In this document: positions 45,696-57,649 of the stretch, piece after piece
Numbering within the stretch: the stretch's first letter is position 1
Layout of the letters: every line of letters starts with the position of its first letter
DNA from: Rehmannia glutinosa
Taxonomy: Eukaryota > Streptophyta > Magnoliopsida > Lamiales > Orobanchaceae
Direction: 5' to 3'
NCBI GenBank assembly: GCA_016081115.2
Contig: CM071930.1
Location: 26,799,641 to 26,863,640, forward strand
DNA: 64,000 bases
Program-made: the position numbers and the translations under genes
Notes under the pieces: model-generated
Databases searched by the model: none
Told to the model about the DNA's origin: nothing
Seen by the model: the letters and a program-made list of their open reading frames with translations, nothing else

Positions 45696-48600
45696 TCACC
45701 TTAGCTCAATTAGCCCCAACTCATGTTTGAGTTCTTCAAATCTTGACTCACATAATGGTTTTGTGAAGATGTCGGCTAGTTGTTTATCGCTTGAGATATA
45801 TTCCAAGATAATGTCCTTCTTTTCAACATGATCTCTTATGAAATGATATCGACATCAATATGTTTTGTTCTTGAGTGCAACACAGATTTTGAGTGATTGC
45901 AATTGCACTTGTGTTATCACACATGATTGGAATTTCTTTTTCTTCAACTTCATAGTCTCTCACCACTGTCTCATCCATAGGACTTGGGCACAAACAATTG
46001 CCCAGCAGCCTATGTATTCTCGCCACCAGTAGAGGTGGCTATTGAGTTTTGCTTCTTGCTAAACCAGAAATTAGTCTATTTCTAGCATTTGACATGTGCC
46101 TGAAATGCTCTTCTCCCGTCCACTCGCATCCAAAGATAGTCGAGTCCGAATAGCCAATTAGCTTGAATCCACCTTCCTTTGGATACCATAGCCTACTTCT
46201 TGGCTTCCTTTTAAGTATCTCAATATTCTCTTAGCATTTGTTGTCATATGGCTCTCTTTTGGATCGATTGAAATCTTGCACATACACCTACAAAGAAAGG
46301 TGATGTCCGCCCGCTTCTTTGTGAGATAGAGCAATGATCCAATAAGTGCTCAGATCTTGTTTGATCTACAGCTTGCTTGCCATCCGCATCCATGTCCATT
46401 TTGACCGATGTGTTCATTGGTACTTTTACGAGAGGACTTCTCCTCCATACCAAATTTCTTCATTAAATCTCCTCGTGTATTTTGTTTGACTTATGAAGGT
46501 TCCATCCTTCACCTGTTTCACTTGAAGTCCAAGGAAGAATGTCGCTCTCCCATCATGCTCATTTCAAATTTACTTTGCATGAGGTTTGAGAATTTTTCAC
46601 ACACTCTTTGTTAGTGGATCCAAAAATGATGTCATCCACATATATTTGAACAAGCAAAGATACTCTTCTTGTCTTGAATTCTCAAAAGTGTTCTATCTAC
46701 TTTTCCTTTAGTGAATCCATTTTCGCTTAGGAATTGTGACAGGTATCATACCATGCTCAGGTGCCTGTTTTCAATCCGTGACAGGCTTTCTTGAGTTTGT
46801 ATACCTTGTCTCCAAGAGTCTTCGCTCAAATCCTGGAGGTTGTTCAACATACACTTCTTCTTCCAATAAGCCATTTAGGAATGCACTTTTTACATCCATT
46901 TGATATACAATGAAGTTCTTGTGAGTCGCATAGGCAAGAAACATCCTTATAGCTTCCAATCTTGCTACAGAGCAAATGTTTCATCAAAATCTATTCCTTC
47001 TTCTTGGCAATATCCTTTGGCTACCATCTTGCTTTGTTTCTTACCACGTAACCTTCCTCGTTCATCTTATTTCGAATACCCATTTGGTTCCAATAACATT
47101 TTGATGTATGGGTCTTTGCACTAATTCCCATACTTTATTTCTCTCAAACCGATTCACTCTTCTTGCATAGCTTGAATCCAATGTGTGTCGTCCAATGCTT
47201 GTGACACATCTTTGGGCTCTATTTGCGAAATGAAGCATGTGAACATTGCTTCTTGTTGAGTTCGATCTTGTCTTGACACCTTCTTTTATATCTCCAATGA
47301 CAAGTTCGTGGATGGTCTCTCACCATCTTACATCAAAGTTGGAGTGAGTTAGCTGGTTCGATCGACTTGCGGTACTGTTCTTTGTTATCGCCTCTCTCGT
47401 AATCACTTAGTCGCAAATTTTCCAAATTGTTTCGAGATTCACTATCTCATCTTCTTCCTCGAATTGATAATTCCAAATTTCTTGACAAAGATAGGGACTC
47501 TTCTCGTATGGTTGGATGTTTCACTTATCACCGACTCTTCAATGTCTTCTCCATTTATGTTTGGCTCATCAAATACCACATGAATGGATTCTTCCGCAAC
47601 CATAGTCCTTTTGTTGAGTATTCTAGAAGCTTTGCTTTCAAAGTATCCCAAGAAGATACCTTCATCGCCTTTAGCATCAAAAGCCTTTAGATTGTCTTTG
47701 CCATTGTTGTGAATGAAGCATTTACATCCAAATATTCTCAAATATGAAACATTTGGTTTTCTTCCCATCCGGATCTCATAGGGAGTCTTTGTCACCGCTA
47801 TTTATCATACATCTCTTTTGGGTGTAGCAAGTCGTGTTGATTGCTTGACCCAAAATCTTTTTGTAACCCCGCTTACTAACATGGTCCTTGCCGCTTCTTT
47901 GAGAGTTCTATTCCTTCTTTTTGCAACTCCATTCTCGATGTGGAGTCCTTGTCTGTGATAGTTCATGGCCAATATCATTCTCAATACAATATTGAGTTAT
48001 TATTCCATTGACAAACTCGGTTCCTCTATCCGATCTTATTTTGATAATGGTTTGACTCTTCTCATTTTGAATCCTCTTCATCACCGGGTAGTTTTTGTAG
48101 AGTTTCTTTCTTCTTGCACATGAATATTGTCCATGTATATCTTGAGTAGTCATCTACTACCACCAAGGTGTATTTCTTTCCACTTATGTCGGGCCGGTTC
48201 CACTGGGCCAAATAGATCCATATGGAGTAGATGCAATATTCTTGTTGAGGATGGGCATGTCTTTTCTTTGAATGACGACTTGATTTGTTTTCCCTTCGAC
48301 ATGCGTCACATATACTCTCCTTCTTGTATCTTTTGAGTCCGGAAGTCCTTCCACGAGATGACTTCTTGCAAGTTTGTTGATCGTTTTGAAATTCGGATGA
48401 CTCGGCTTTTTTGTGCCACAACCAACTTGATTCAAATTGTTTTTAGTAGACAGTCTTTGGGTGTTGCGGTTGACCAATCCACTACATACATATTTTTCTC
48501 GTCTACATCCTTGCAAAGACCACTTCATTTGATTCAATGTCTTTGATTTGGCATATGCCCATATTGAATCCAACATTGTAGCCCTTGTCACAAAGTTGAT

Positions 48601-51175
48601 CGATGCTTAGTAAATTGAAGTTTAGTCCTTCAACATATGCAACATCCGTGATTTCTAAACCATTCCTCTTGATGGATCCAATGCCTTTTATTTCACCAGA
48701 GCTTCATTTCCTCCAAATATGACTTTGGCTCCTTTGACTTCCTTGAATTTTAACAGATTTCTTATTTCTGTCATATGTCCGGGAATGTACCACTATCCAT
48801 GTACCAGGTTCCTTGGCACTCACTGCTTCCTTGAACCCGCAATCAAGGAAATTAAGTTTTAGGTACCCATGCTTGTCCGGGTCCCGAGGGGTTAGAATTA
48901 TAAGATGATCCAACCAACTTATAGCCAAATGATTTGACTCTAAGAGGTTTGCCATCTATCGCCCATAATCATAATTAATCCTGGCAAATTGCTTGGGAGT
49001 CTAGGTTCATACAAATTGCCTCTTTTGTCTCGTATGCCGCATATGTGTTTTAGCAATTGCCTTTCTTGGGTAATTGTGGTGTCTTTGAGTGTAGTGCCTA
49101 GGTGCATATGTGTCTTTGATGAAAGCTCTTATGCTTTTGGAATGGCCTTTGTTGAGTTCTAGGCCTTTGCCATTTGGGCTTGTATTCCATAAGTCTAGCC
49201 GATAGTTCACATTATTCCAATCGGCTTGGCTTGGATATTTTCTACCATTCCCATCATATGTATTTCTCTTATGAGTTTTCTCGGGATTTTTGGTAGCTCG
49301 CTTCTTCTTTACAAAGTATTTTCTGTTTGGAGTCTCGGCAAGGGACTCGGTGAAATCTCTTCTCACCGTCCTTTCAAAGACTCAACTCGGGTCATTTTCA
49401 TTTTCCTTTGTAACCAAGGCCAGTTTGCTTAGTATTGTGCTTTGGAGTGAATGTGTGTGCAACATTTAGAGTTTTGGATCTTTCAGATTCTTCATGACTT
49501 GAAGATCCTTTTTCCAAAATTACTCTTGAGGTTTGACATAGCATAGAGGAATTGAATCCTAAGCCTGTCTTGTCTCCACATTCTTTTTGACTCATAATAA
49601 GATCATCTAATGATTTAGATGCCTTGGTGAATGAGGCAATAACATTCTTGAGGTCATTCTCCCTCTTTTCTATAGCAGCAATTTCTGCTATTAATTTAGC
49701 ATTTTCAGCCTTTAAACTTTTATTCTCATCAGCTATTTGACTTAGAGTACTCAGCTCCTTAGTCAGCTTTGAGTTTTGACTTTTGAGTAGGTTGTTTTCC
49801 TCATTCAATAGTGTGTGTGAGGATTTAATGTGTTCAAAATCTTTCATCATTTTGCCTAATGAATCATAAAGATCAGTAGGTGATGAAATGTGTGTGTCAC
49901 ACTATCACTAGTGTCCGAGCTTGTTGAGTTAGATTGTACCTCATCTTCTTGATCTTGTTCTTTGGCCATCAAGCGGTCAAGGCTTCTTCTTCGAGTCACT
50001 TGAGTAGTCGGCATCATCGCTCTCGAGTCACCGTCCCTCCCGACTTGGGTCATCTCGGCCATCTCTCGCAGCCATCATTGCCCTTTTCTTTTCCCCTTTC
50101 TTTCTTTCTCTCAAGACCTTCCTTTCTTCTTCATCCCCTCGTACTTGTTGACTACAGGATATGAGCAATCAATTGCATAGTGACCTGGTTGTCTACAGTT
50201 CAACATAGATATTCACTTTTTGATCACTCTTTCCATTCTTGAGTTGTCCCTTTGATATTCAACTTTTTGATGATCTGTTCTCTTGGTTGGCCTGTCTTCC
50301 TTGATTTAGAGGGAGCCGAGTGTCTTCTCGGAAGATTCGCCCTTTCCTCTCTTGTAGTTCTTGTTAAAGAACTTGTTAAATCTTTTAACCATCGTGGCTA
50401 TTTCTTCCGGGTCAATTGCTTTTTGACCTCGGCTCTCTTCCCATCTTTGACAATTAGAGCAGAGCACTTTTGGGGTACAAATTGCTCTTCCTGGTCTTTC
50501 CTTCTCAACTCAAACTCGTAGGCTTTGAGGTCCGAGAATAACTCATGATTGGATGTCTTTGATAGGTCCATGGAGTGTCTCAATGCCATGACCTTCATTT
50601 CCCATTCAAATTTGGAAGACTTTTTAGGATCTTCATACACATTTCCTTCTCGTATATTCCTTTCCAAGTGTAGACAAATTCATTTGTGATTTCAGAACCG
50701 AGCATCCAGTTGATCCAGGTTCTCTCCCGAGATCATTTTGAAATTTTCAAACTTCGACATGACCACGATAGTTTGTTTTCTTTGATTTGCTCCGAGCCTT
50801 CACAAATCAATGTCGACTTGTCCCGATTTCCTTAGCCGTTTTGCAAGATTTGACTTTATTGAACATGGCTTTGTCCAAGGTTTTGTACAGGATGTCCTTT
50901 GCTACGTTGTCCAGGTTGTATCTTTTTCTCGTCATCATTTGTCCACTCGGTTCTTGGTTTTTCAACCATGACCGTCCGGGAGCAAAGATCATCTTCTCCT
51001 TCACCAACTCTTCGTGACAAATTTTGTTCACCTTTAATATTTGCGAGAGGCCCATCTTCTATCACTATCCACATCTCATCGTGTAATCTTTGATAGATGA
51101 GCCTCGCATACGAATTTTCCAATCATCAAATTCTTCAATAGTGAACATAGGAATGCGTGTTAGATTTGCTTCCAT
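45696..51175 (-). pseudogene. Broken gag-pol of Sirevirus-type copia copy B
   Basis: The gag start is at 51175-51173, and the N-terminal block reads LHDEMWIVIEDGP near 51095-51060. In order: a zinc knuckle at 50205-50165 with all cysteines kept (C-x2-C-x4-H-x4-C) but one base lost at the tryptophan codon, a coiled-coil-like leucine/lysine stretch at about 49850-49640, a protease-like WYMDSG near 48800, integrase about 48420-47450, reverse transcriptase about 46960-46250 with YVDD at 46642-46631, RNase H about 46190-45830, and an ADIFTKPL block ending LGLIELR with a TGA stop at 45698-45696. Many short gaps break the frame, so no full polyprotein is encoded as written. Some gaps may be assembly errors. 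Confidence 0.9.
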
Positions 51176-51287
51176 GATAATAACTTTTAATGATAGAAAA
51201 GAGTTTTGAAAGTTTAAGTACTAAAGCGGACTTTTGAAAAGTTTGGAGATCTAGTTCAAGAACTGCGGAGGGTTCAATGAACCAACC

Positions 51288-51299
51288 GCTCCGATACCA
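51288..51299 (-). other. Primer binding site (initiator tRNA-Met type), copy B
   Basis: The minus strand reads TGGTATCGGAGC two bases inside the 5' LTR, identical to copy A and one mismatch from the canonical site. Confidence 0.9.
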
Positions 51300-51301
51300 C
51301 T

Positions 51302-52824
51302 TGTAGGTCCCAAGGGGTGTAAGTGTAAGGTTTAGAAGGGGGTTGAATAAACCTTACCAAATTTTCGATTTAGTCCTTTTAAATCTGAGTTCTACACAAT
51401 TTGTGTCCTGATGGACAATCGAATTAGTCACTCAAGAGAGTTAATCTCTCAATGACTCAATTTGAGCTGTTAATAGAGTAACTCACTTGTTGGTTATAAT
51501 TTGACTCAACTGTGGTTTTGTTTTCATTGGAAGACTTAACACCCTTAAGTTTGATTAAGCAAGTTTTTACACTTGATTTAGTACTTATAAATTATCAAAT
51601 GGATAGCAAATTTATCACAGATATAAGCAATTAAAAGTGCGAAATTTAAATGTTTGAAATGTAAATGACACAATAGAATTTTTATAGAGGTTCAAGATGG
51701 GGTAATTCTTCTACTCCTCTCTTCTCCAACTCCTGGAGGAATCCACTAGGTAATGATCAGTTTACAAAGTGGTAATAGTCCAGATACAAGTCTTGATCAC
51801 AACAAATTTACTTGATCCTTTGGGACTTAGTCCGAGACGCCTTGATCACTCGGTTGGCTTCTCGTGCGACTCGCTTTCTTCACAGTGGCAGGCAAATGCG
51901 CTTTGCTACTACTCACTTGCTCAAGCACTTTGGATTTGATCACGAAGCCCTCCAAAAGCTTAAGACTTGGTTCACCTTTGAACCTTTCTACAATCCTTCC
52001 GGAATGTAGACCCCTTGTTTTCGTATTTTCCTCTTCAACTGATTGAAGTTCTCTTTCCTTCACGTAGGTAAGTGTTGGATTGATGTACTTGAAATGTAGG
52101 CTTGAGGATTGAGAATGTTTCAGTTTTTGATAAGCTTGTATATCTCACGTATGTGTCATTCATCATTCTTCTCAAACAAACTCCTCGGCCTTTTATAGTG
52201 AACTTTCAAAAATTTGCCCGTTGAAGAGATAGGCTCATTTTTGAAAGTCACTTTGCATCGTTGGCTTGCGCTTCTTGGAATTGCCATTTCCTCGTATGAA
52301 TTGTTTTATCACCTTTTCGAGTTCGACACGGTGTAGTGCTTCCCATTGGTTCATTCTTTTTGCACGCTTCGGGACTGGGCACTCCAAGAAAGGTGGTATG
52401 GAGATATTACTTGTTTAAGTAAGTCTCTTGATTTACGTAACGGTTCTTTTACGATTATCTCGACTTGACCGCATTTCCTTGCTTTCCCCAGGTGACTTAG
52501 AGTCGACTTCCAATCATTGGATGACTCTTCACACTTGACTGAGACTTGCTTCTCTTGAGTTGACTTGATGATGTTCCACTCACCGCATCTCACCGCTTCT
52601 TGATCGAGTTCCCCGTCATGCTCTTTCTTTCTTTGTACTCACTGTCTCTCAAGAGTTTTCCTTCAAGTCTTGATTGTCTTCTTGCATGTTAGGGCGTAGT
52701 GACTTAACTCGGCTTGGCCACTCTAATTGTTACAATACATTTTACAGCAAGAATTGGGGTGCCAACTTTCTATTCTAAGTTTTACATGGCATTCATCAAA
52801 ATCTAAACAATAAAATTCCTAACA
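51302..52824 (-). repeat. 5' LTR of Sirevirus copy B (1523 bp)
   Basis: TG...CA ends. It pairs with 38830-40362; differences are mostly one- to six-base gaps clustered in CG-containing text. Confidence 0.93.
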
Positions 52825-52829
52825 ATCGG
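52825..52829. repeat. Right target duplication of Sirevirus copy B (ATCGG)
   Basis: An exact copy of 38825-38829. Confidence 0.93.
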
Positions 52830-55730
52830 CCCAAAGGAAGATCATTACTTGGCCGAATAATAAATATACATGTGGTAATAAATACGTGATGATTATTAAG
52901 TTATCCATGTAAACAATAATCGGCCCAAAAGAAGGTTATTGTTTGACAGGACTTATTGTCAGTATTTGATTACTACATTTGAGAGTACCACTTACAATTG
53001 ATGTTCTTGTCCAAAGACTGAACATCAATGTTGTGCTAGGTATCTCAAGATGGGCCCACTATCATTTTCTAATGTCATACATAAGTATGAATTTTCTTGT
53101 TATTATGTTATGACATGATTAAGTGTGAGCATTTTTAATTGTATTCCCTGAATTAAATTTCTGCTTGTATTTTTAAAGTATCTGTCTATATGGATTTTAT
53201 TTATGTTATCTCACTGTTTCAAATTTTTGGGGCATTATGTTTGAGGAGGTTAGTGCTGAGGAGTTCCTTAAAGATATTGACTGAAACAAGTATTATCTCA
53301 ACTAATCTTGTTTCAATAAGGTTATAAATAAAAATGGAACATATGTGAGTATATTAGGATGTGTCTTTCTCGCTTCAAAGCAAAGTTCATAAAGTCGGAA
53401 TTCTCTATGGTTTTATTCAGTTTCTTGTACATTAAGGATTTATAGTTAGTAACAACACCCTAAAGATTGAGATGACTCTTCGGAGATCATTTCTCATTGT
53501 GCAAGAAAATAAAGTTGGAGCGAGATAACACTAAAAGTACTCACTTAGCATCTTTTTCCTCAGGATATAGATATAAAGGTTGTAACTGGGACACCACAAA
53601 CAGAACGCAAAAGAAACAAGATGAGAAATTTATCTGTTACTTCTGCAAGAAGGGTGGATACATGACATAAATGTCCCAAGTAAGTATGTCGTGTTAAAGT
53701 TTACTTCTCACTTGACTATGTTTCATTCAGTCTTGTTTTGTGCTTAGACATGTTTTGTGGGTACATACTGGTTCTACTACTCACATATGTTTTAATGCAA
53801 AGTTAGCTATGGAGCCAATTACAAATTGATGTTGAAAGATGCATCTGTGATGGTAATGGTAAAACAATTATGGTTGAGACTATACATATTTAGGTTTAAT
53901 CAGTGATGATAAGGTTATTGAACATTGAAAGGACTTGTGGGATTTTGTTTCTATTTCCATTTTGAGCAAATTTTGGTTATGATTGTTCAATTTGGATATA
54001 GTAATTTTGCTCTCTTTCAATATTCATGTTGGCTCTTTATCATTGATGATGTGATTGTCTCATTTAATGAAACTTTGCATGCTAGTTCACATGGTACAAA
54101 ACATATGAAACGATATAAGAATTAAGAATGTGGTAAGAAGAATGATTAATCATACTTCCTTACTGAAAACTCTCGGAGAGAAGTACTAAGGGTTACGACA
54201 TAAATTTATTATTAGAGTTCTATACTAAGCAGTAGCTAGCTAAAGCCCCCTACGGATTATTAATATGTGAAAATTGGATATTGGATATTTGCATATTTGG
54301 GGTTGTCCGATTAATATAAGGTCTTCGGCCTAATAAGGGAAATTGGACTCAAGAACTATTAGTTATTGCTTGTTAGATACTCTATAAGGTCACTTGAGAT
54401 GGGAAACTTGAAGGTTCTTAAGGAAGTTGAGTTTGAGGGAAGAATAAGGTTATAAACATTATCATGAAAGAGGAGTTTATTTTCCTCCTACAGTTGCAAT
54501 TGACAATGATTAGGCGTTCATTCCTAACATTGTTCAAGATGCAAATTCGGATTATCAAGATAATGTTAAGGAACTCCTTGTCTGGATAAGATAATGTTTC
54601 TAAAGAGAAAACTCAACAACCTCAAGAATGGAAGCCATGAAAAATTGGATGAAATTCATGAATGACAATGACATTTTGGATCTCATCAAATTACCTAAAG
54701 GTGTGAAGTTCATTGGTCATAGATGATCATCAAGACCAATGATATTCAAAGGTAGTGTTGAGAGATATAATGTTTGTCATGTTGTCAAGAATTTCATCAA
54801 AAAGGCAGACATTGATTATAAAGAAACTTTCATTTTGGATTTAGCGAAAGTCTCTTTAAAATCATTATGGCACTCGTGGCTCATTTTGATTTTTTTGGCA
54901 TGTTTCTCGTTTATGGTAAACAAACACCGTTAAGTTTATCTCGTTTGGTATTGAGATATATAAAGTTGATGATTGTATATACCGTAGGTTTAGTGGGAGA
55001 GAATCTCACTGTTAAGGAAGTTAAGTTTGATTCATTCAGTGCCCCAAGAATGAGTCAAATATTTAAGATATACAAAAGACTAATTATATATTAGCTATGA
55101 GAGGTCTTCTGTATTTTCATGTATGTACGCATCCGGATATAGCGTGCATAGTAGGATTATTAGAAGATATTAACCCTATGATGGATCATTTGGAAGCAGC
55201 CAATGAAGGGGTTGTAAAGTATTTACAAAGAATAAAGATTTATATGCTCACTTATCGGAAATCAGATCTTTGGAAGATCATTTGGTATTTCTGATTTCGA
55301 TTTTAATTGATGCCAATAAAGTAAATAGATCCAGTTTGGGCTATACTTAATTGTCAGTTGGATGAGTTATTTCGGGAAAGTGCCAAGCAGACACTTATAA
55401 CTCATTCCACAATGACAACTGAGTCTTGACTTGTTAAGGGGCATCTTATCAAGGGATATGGTTGATATTGTCACTAGGCTGCATGTTAAGACTGGTATCA
55501 ACATACCATGAGGATAATGTGACAATAACTTGGTTTTACCATAGTCCAACAACAAAAACTCTTGAAGTTGAGGTGCACATAAACTTCAAGTTTCTTGTTG
55601 TAATAAAGAAAGAATTCAAAGTCATTTAGTGTCTATAGAACATATTCGGACAAACTCCTTATTGCGGCCGCTCATCAAGGTTTTACTAACTAAGGTGTTA
55701 CGAGCATAATGCTCATATGGGTGTTGTACA
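52830..55730 (+). pseudogene. Decayed copia gag-pol of element 3
   Basis: Only islands remain. A gag zinc knuckle lies at about 53633-53690 (ICYFCKKGGY, where the histidine position is tyrosine or shifted, followed by a stop). The protease site is WVHTGSTTH at about 53758-53784, with the catalytic aspartate replaced by histidine at 53764-53766. The reverse transcriptase start lies about 54640-54950 (LIKLPKGVKFIGHR, DYKETF, then MALVAHFD in another frame). Late RNase H text lies at 55094-55290 (VCTHPDIACIVG, YLQRIKIYMLTYRKSD), and a pol C-terminal piece (IEHIRTNSL) near 55635. Integrase is missing, so a large internal deletion is likely. It has multiple stops and is certainly inactive. Confidence 0.82.
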
Positions 55731-56155
55731 GTTTTAAAGATGTGCATGTTCAGTGGGAGTTTGTAATTTGATGTTCTTCAGGTTTAGACGCGTTTCCGGA
55801 TTATTTCTGCAGAATAAAGACTAAAGTTTTGGTTCTGGACTCTGAATCATTTGCATTTTTGCATGATCTCATAAGGAATAAAGTAGGACCAGTTGGAAAT
55901 AGGCATGTTGGAGATCACGTTACATGTAATTTCGGTGCTACACATCCATACTCGATCTATGTCATTGAATATATTGGTGTGGTGACCATTGATGGGCCTA
56001 GTTACCATTTAAGTGTAACGAAAGCCGCTTTGATCTCACATTGATATAGGAGATGGACCAGATTGTATCTAAGGGGATATCTCAAAGATAGATAGCATTT
56101 TCAGCGCGCACTAAGGATTTTACAATATAATTGTGTCTGGTGACATATGTAGTCC
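55731..56155 (+). other. 3' non-coding part of element 3
   Basis: Between the pol remnant and the polypurine tract. A 71-codon frame (55829-56044) exists, but I do not recognise it and it is probably chance or relic sequence. Confidence 0.45.
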
Positions 56156-56166
56156 AAGTGGGAGAT
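56156..56166 (+). other. Polypurine tract of element 3
   Basis: AAGTGGGAGAT directly before the 3' LTR start, typical for plant copia elements. Confidence 0.85.
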
Positions 56167-56642
56167 TGTTGGGATTTTATTAATTTCCCGTGTGGACTTA
56201 CATATGTAATTACAATTATATTATGGGCTATATAATTTAATAGAGCCAATTAAGTGGTCTAATCTAATAAGGCTCTAGGGATATCTAATGGGTATGGGCT
56301 TTGCAATGTGTAGAGACCCAATACTAGTTAATTAGGATTGATGGGCTTCTAATTAACCTAGTATATAAAGAACTCTCATTAGGGTTATGGTCCCCAAGTC
56401 AAATCAGTCGCCACTCTTCTCCTCTTCCCCATCTTAGAGAGAGGCCGATGGAGTACCTAAAGGATTTGGCTGTGGAAGACGCTAACCCGATAAAGGATTC
56501 ACACGCATTTGTATGGATCTGAGGTATCTATTAGTGTCTATGGATTTAAGGTACGCTTCCGATTCAAATTCAGTTTTCAATTTGTTTCTTGATAATTCAC
56601 GTGATGATTCTGGGGTATGAATCAATTCTATTAATTCTAACA
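56167..56642 (+). repeat. 3' LTR of element 3 (476 bp)
   Basis: Same length as 36447-36922, with three substitutions seen between them. Confidence 0.95.
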
Positions 56643-57644
56643 CTCGACACAGAAAAAGGGCCGTGCAGGTTTGTGTGTTTTGTGCTTTGCATTTCAGCTG
56701 GGGCGGACAAAACAAGAAATGTCCGATTTTTGGATCTAAAAGGAGGGTACTATAAATAGATACATGGTAGGCTTGAACTAGGGCATGGAGGACACTTGGG
56801 GATGAAAACCAACACCACCAAGACACAAGGGAAGAGGATTGAAGACATTTATCATCTAGAAATAGATAAGATTCTTCTTTAATCTCTTTAATTCTTTCTT
56901 TGTTGTTTCTTGTATATCATTTGAGATGCATTCTCATTTGATTATGGGTATTTGTATTTTCATCATGAGCTAAACTTTATAATTCTAGAGGGATGATGTA
57001 ATCTATGTTTGAACTTATGTTTTGATATTGTGGTTTGTCAATCTAGATTTCCCAATCTATTTGTGCTATTTGGATTTTATTACTTCTAAATTACTTAATC
57101 AATAATTTAGAATGTTTGGTGTATTTGATTTGACACTTGAGAGAGGTAATTGAATACATGGCCTTGAAATAGCATAACCTAGGATTTCATAGAATTGAGA
57201 GATTTGTGAATCCTTTGAAGTCATCAACCAAGATTCATAGTTTTTATTGAGATTTCAATTGGTGATTTTTATAGAGATATTGATTTCCCAATTGTGATCT
57301 AAAATCATTTGGCACTCGAGAGAGGAAATGATTATTGTAGGAATCTAGACTTATAAATTGGTAATTTGTGATTGGTATACCATATTGATAATATAAGGAA
57401 AACTAGATTCATCACACCTCTAATTCATTCTCCCATAGATTTAGATGTTTATATTTTGATTAGTTATATCTAGTTGTTTTTATTTATAAATTGAGACATC
57501 CATCTATTATTGATCTGTCAAATATAGCATAGGTAATTTATATTTGGTACTTATACACGCATTCCATCGGATACGACAACCCTACTCATATCACTATATT
57601 AAAACTTGACAATCGTACACTTGCGGTTAGAAAAATCTCTAACA
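56643..57644 (+). repeat. 3' LTR of element 4, right part
   Basis: Resumes at CTCGACACAG, matching 32047 onward in the 5' LTR, and ends CTCTAACA. Near-identical to the 5' LTR except for small gaps near 56670-56710 and 56835. Confidence 0.92.
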
Positions 57645-57649
57645 ACCCA
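57645..57649. repeat. Right target duplication of element 4 (ACCCA)
   Basis: An exact copy of 31511-31515. Confidence 0.9.

Larger units (their letters stand above)
38830..52824 (-). mobile_element. Sirevirus-type Ty1/copia element, copy B (13,995 bp, complete ends)
   Basis: Read right to left: 5' LTR 52824-51302, primer site, gag-pol 51175-45696, extra region about 45136-40580, polypurine tract, 3' LTR 40362-38830, with an ATCGG duplication. The size, 1.5-kb LTRs, gag signature and the additional coding region downstream of pol fit the SIRE/Maximus (Sirevirus) lineage. Coding frames are broken by many one- to few-base gaps. It is inserted into element 3 in opposite orientation. Confidence 0.92.
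36447..56642 (+). mobile_element. Element 3: Ty1/copia retrotransposon, split by Sirevirus copy B
   Basis: Identical-length 476-bp LTRs, an initiator tRNA-Met primer site and a polypurine tract define a plus-strand copia element of about 6.2 kb once the nested copy B (13995 bp plus its 5-bp duplication) is removed. Flanking five bases are GCCGA (36442-36446) and CTCGA (56643-56647). These are an imperfect duplication, with the left copy probably altered, since the intact LTR of element 4 has CTCGA at this site. Coding remnants of gag, protease, reverse transcriptase and RNase H occur at 53.2-55.7 kb. Confidence 0.9.
31516..57644 (+). mobile_element. Element 4: Athila-like, pol-less LTR retrotransposon, split by nested insertions
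   Basis: Bounded by ACCCA duplications and LTRs beginning TGTTCACTTGG and ending CTCTAACA. Its own length without the nested elements is about 5.9 kb: 5' LTR 31516-33082, internal 33083-35938, 3' LTR 35939-36446 plus 56643-57644. The primer site is of the tRNA-Asp type used by Athila-like gypsy elements. The internal region has a degenerate gag-like stretch but no protease, reverse transcriptase or integrase, so it must have moved using enzymes from a relative. Element 3 is inserted in its 3' LTR. Confidence 0.9.

Noticed and set aside
55829..56044. A 71-codon plus-strand frame near the 3' end of element 3
   Set aside because: Lies after the end of pol, short, and unlike known copia proteins.
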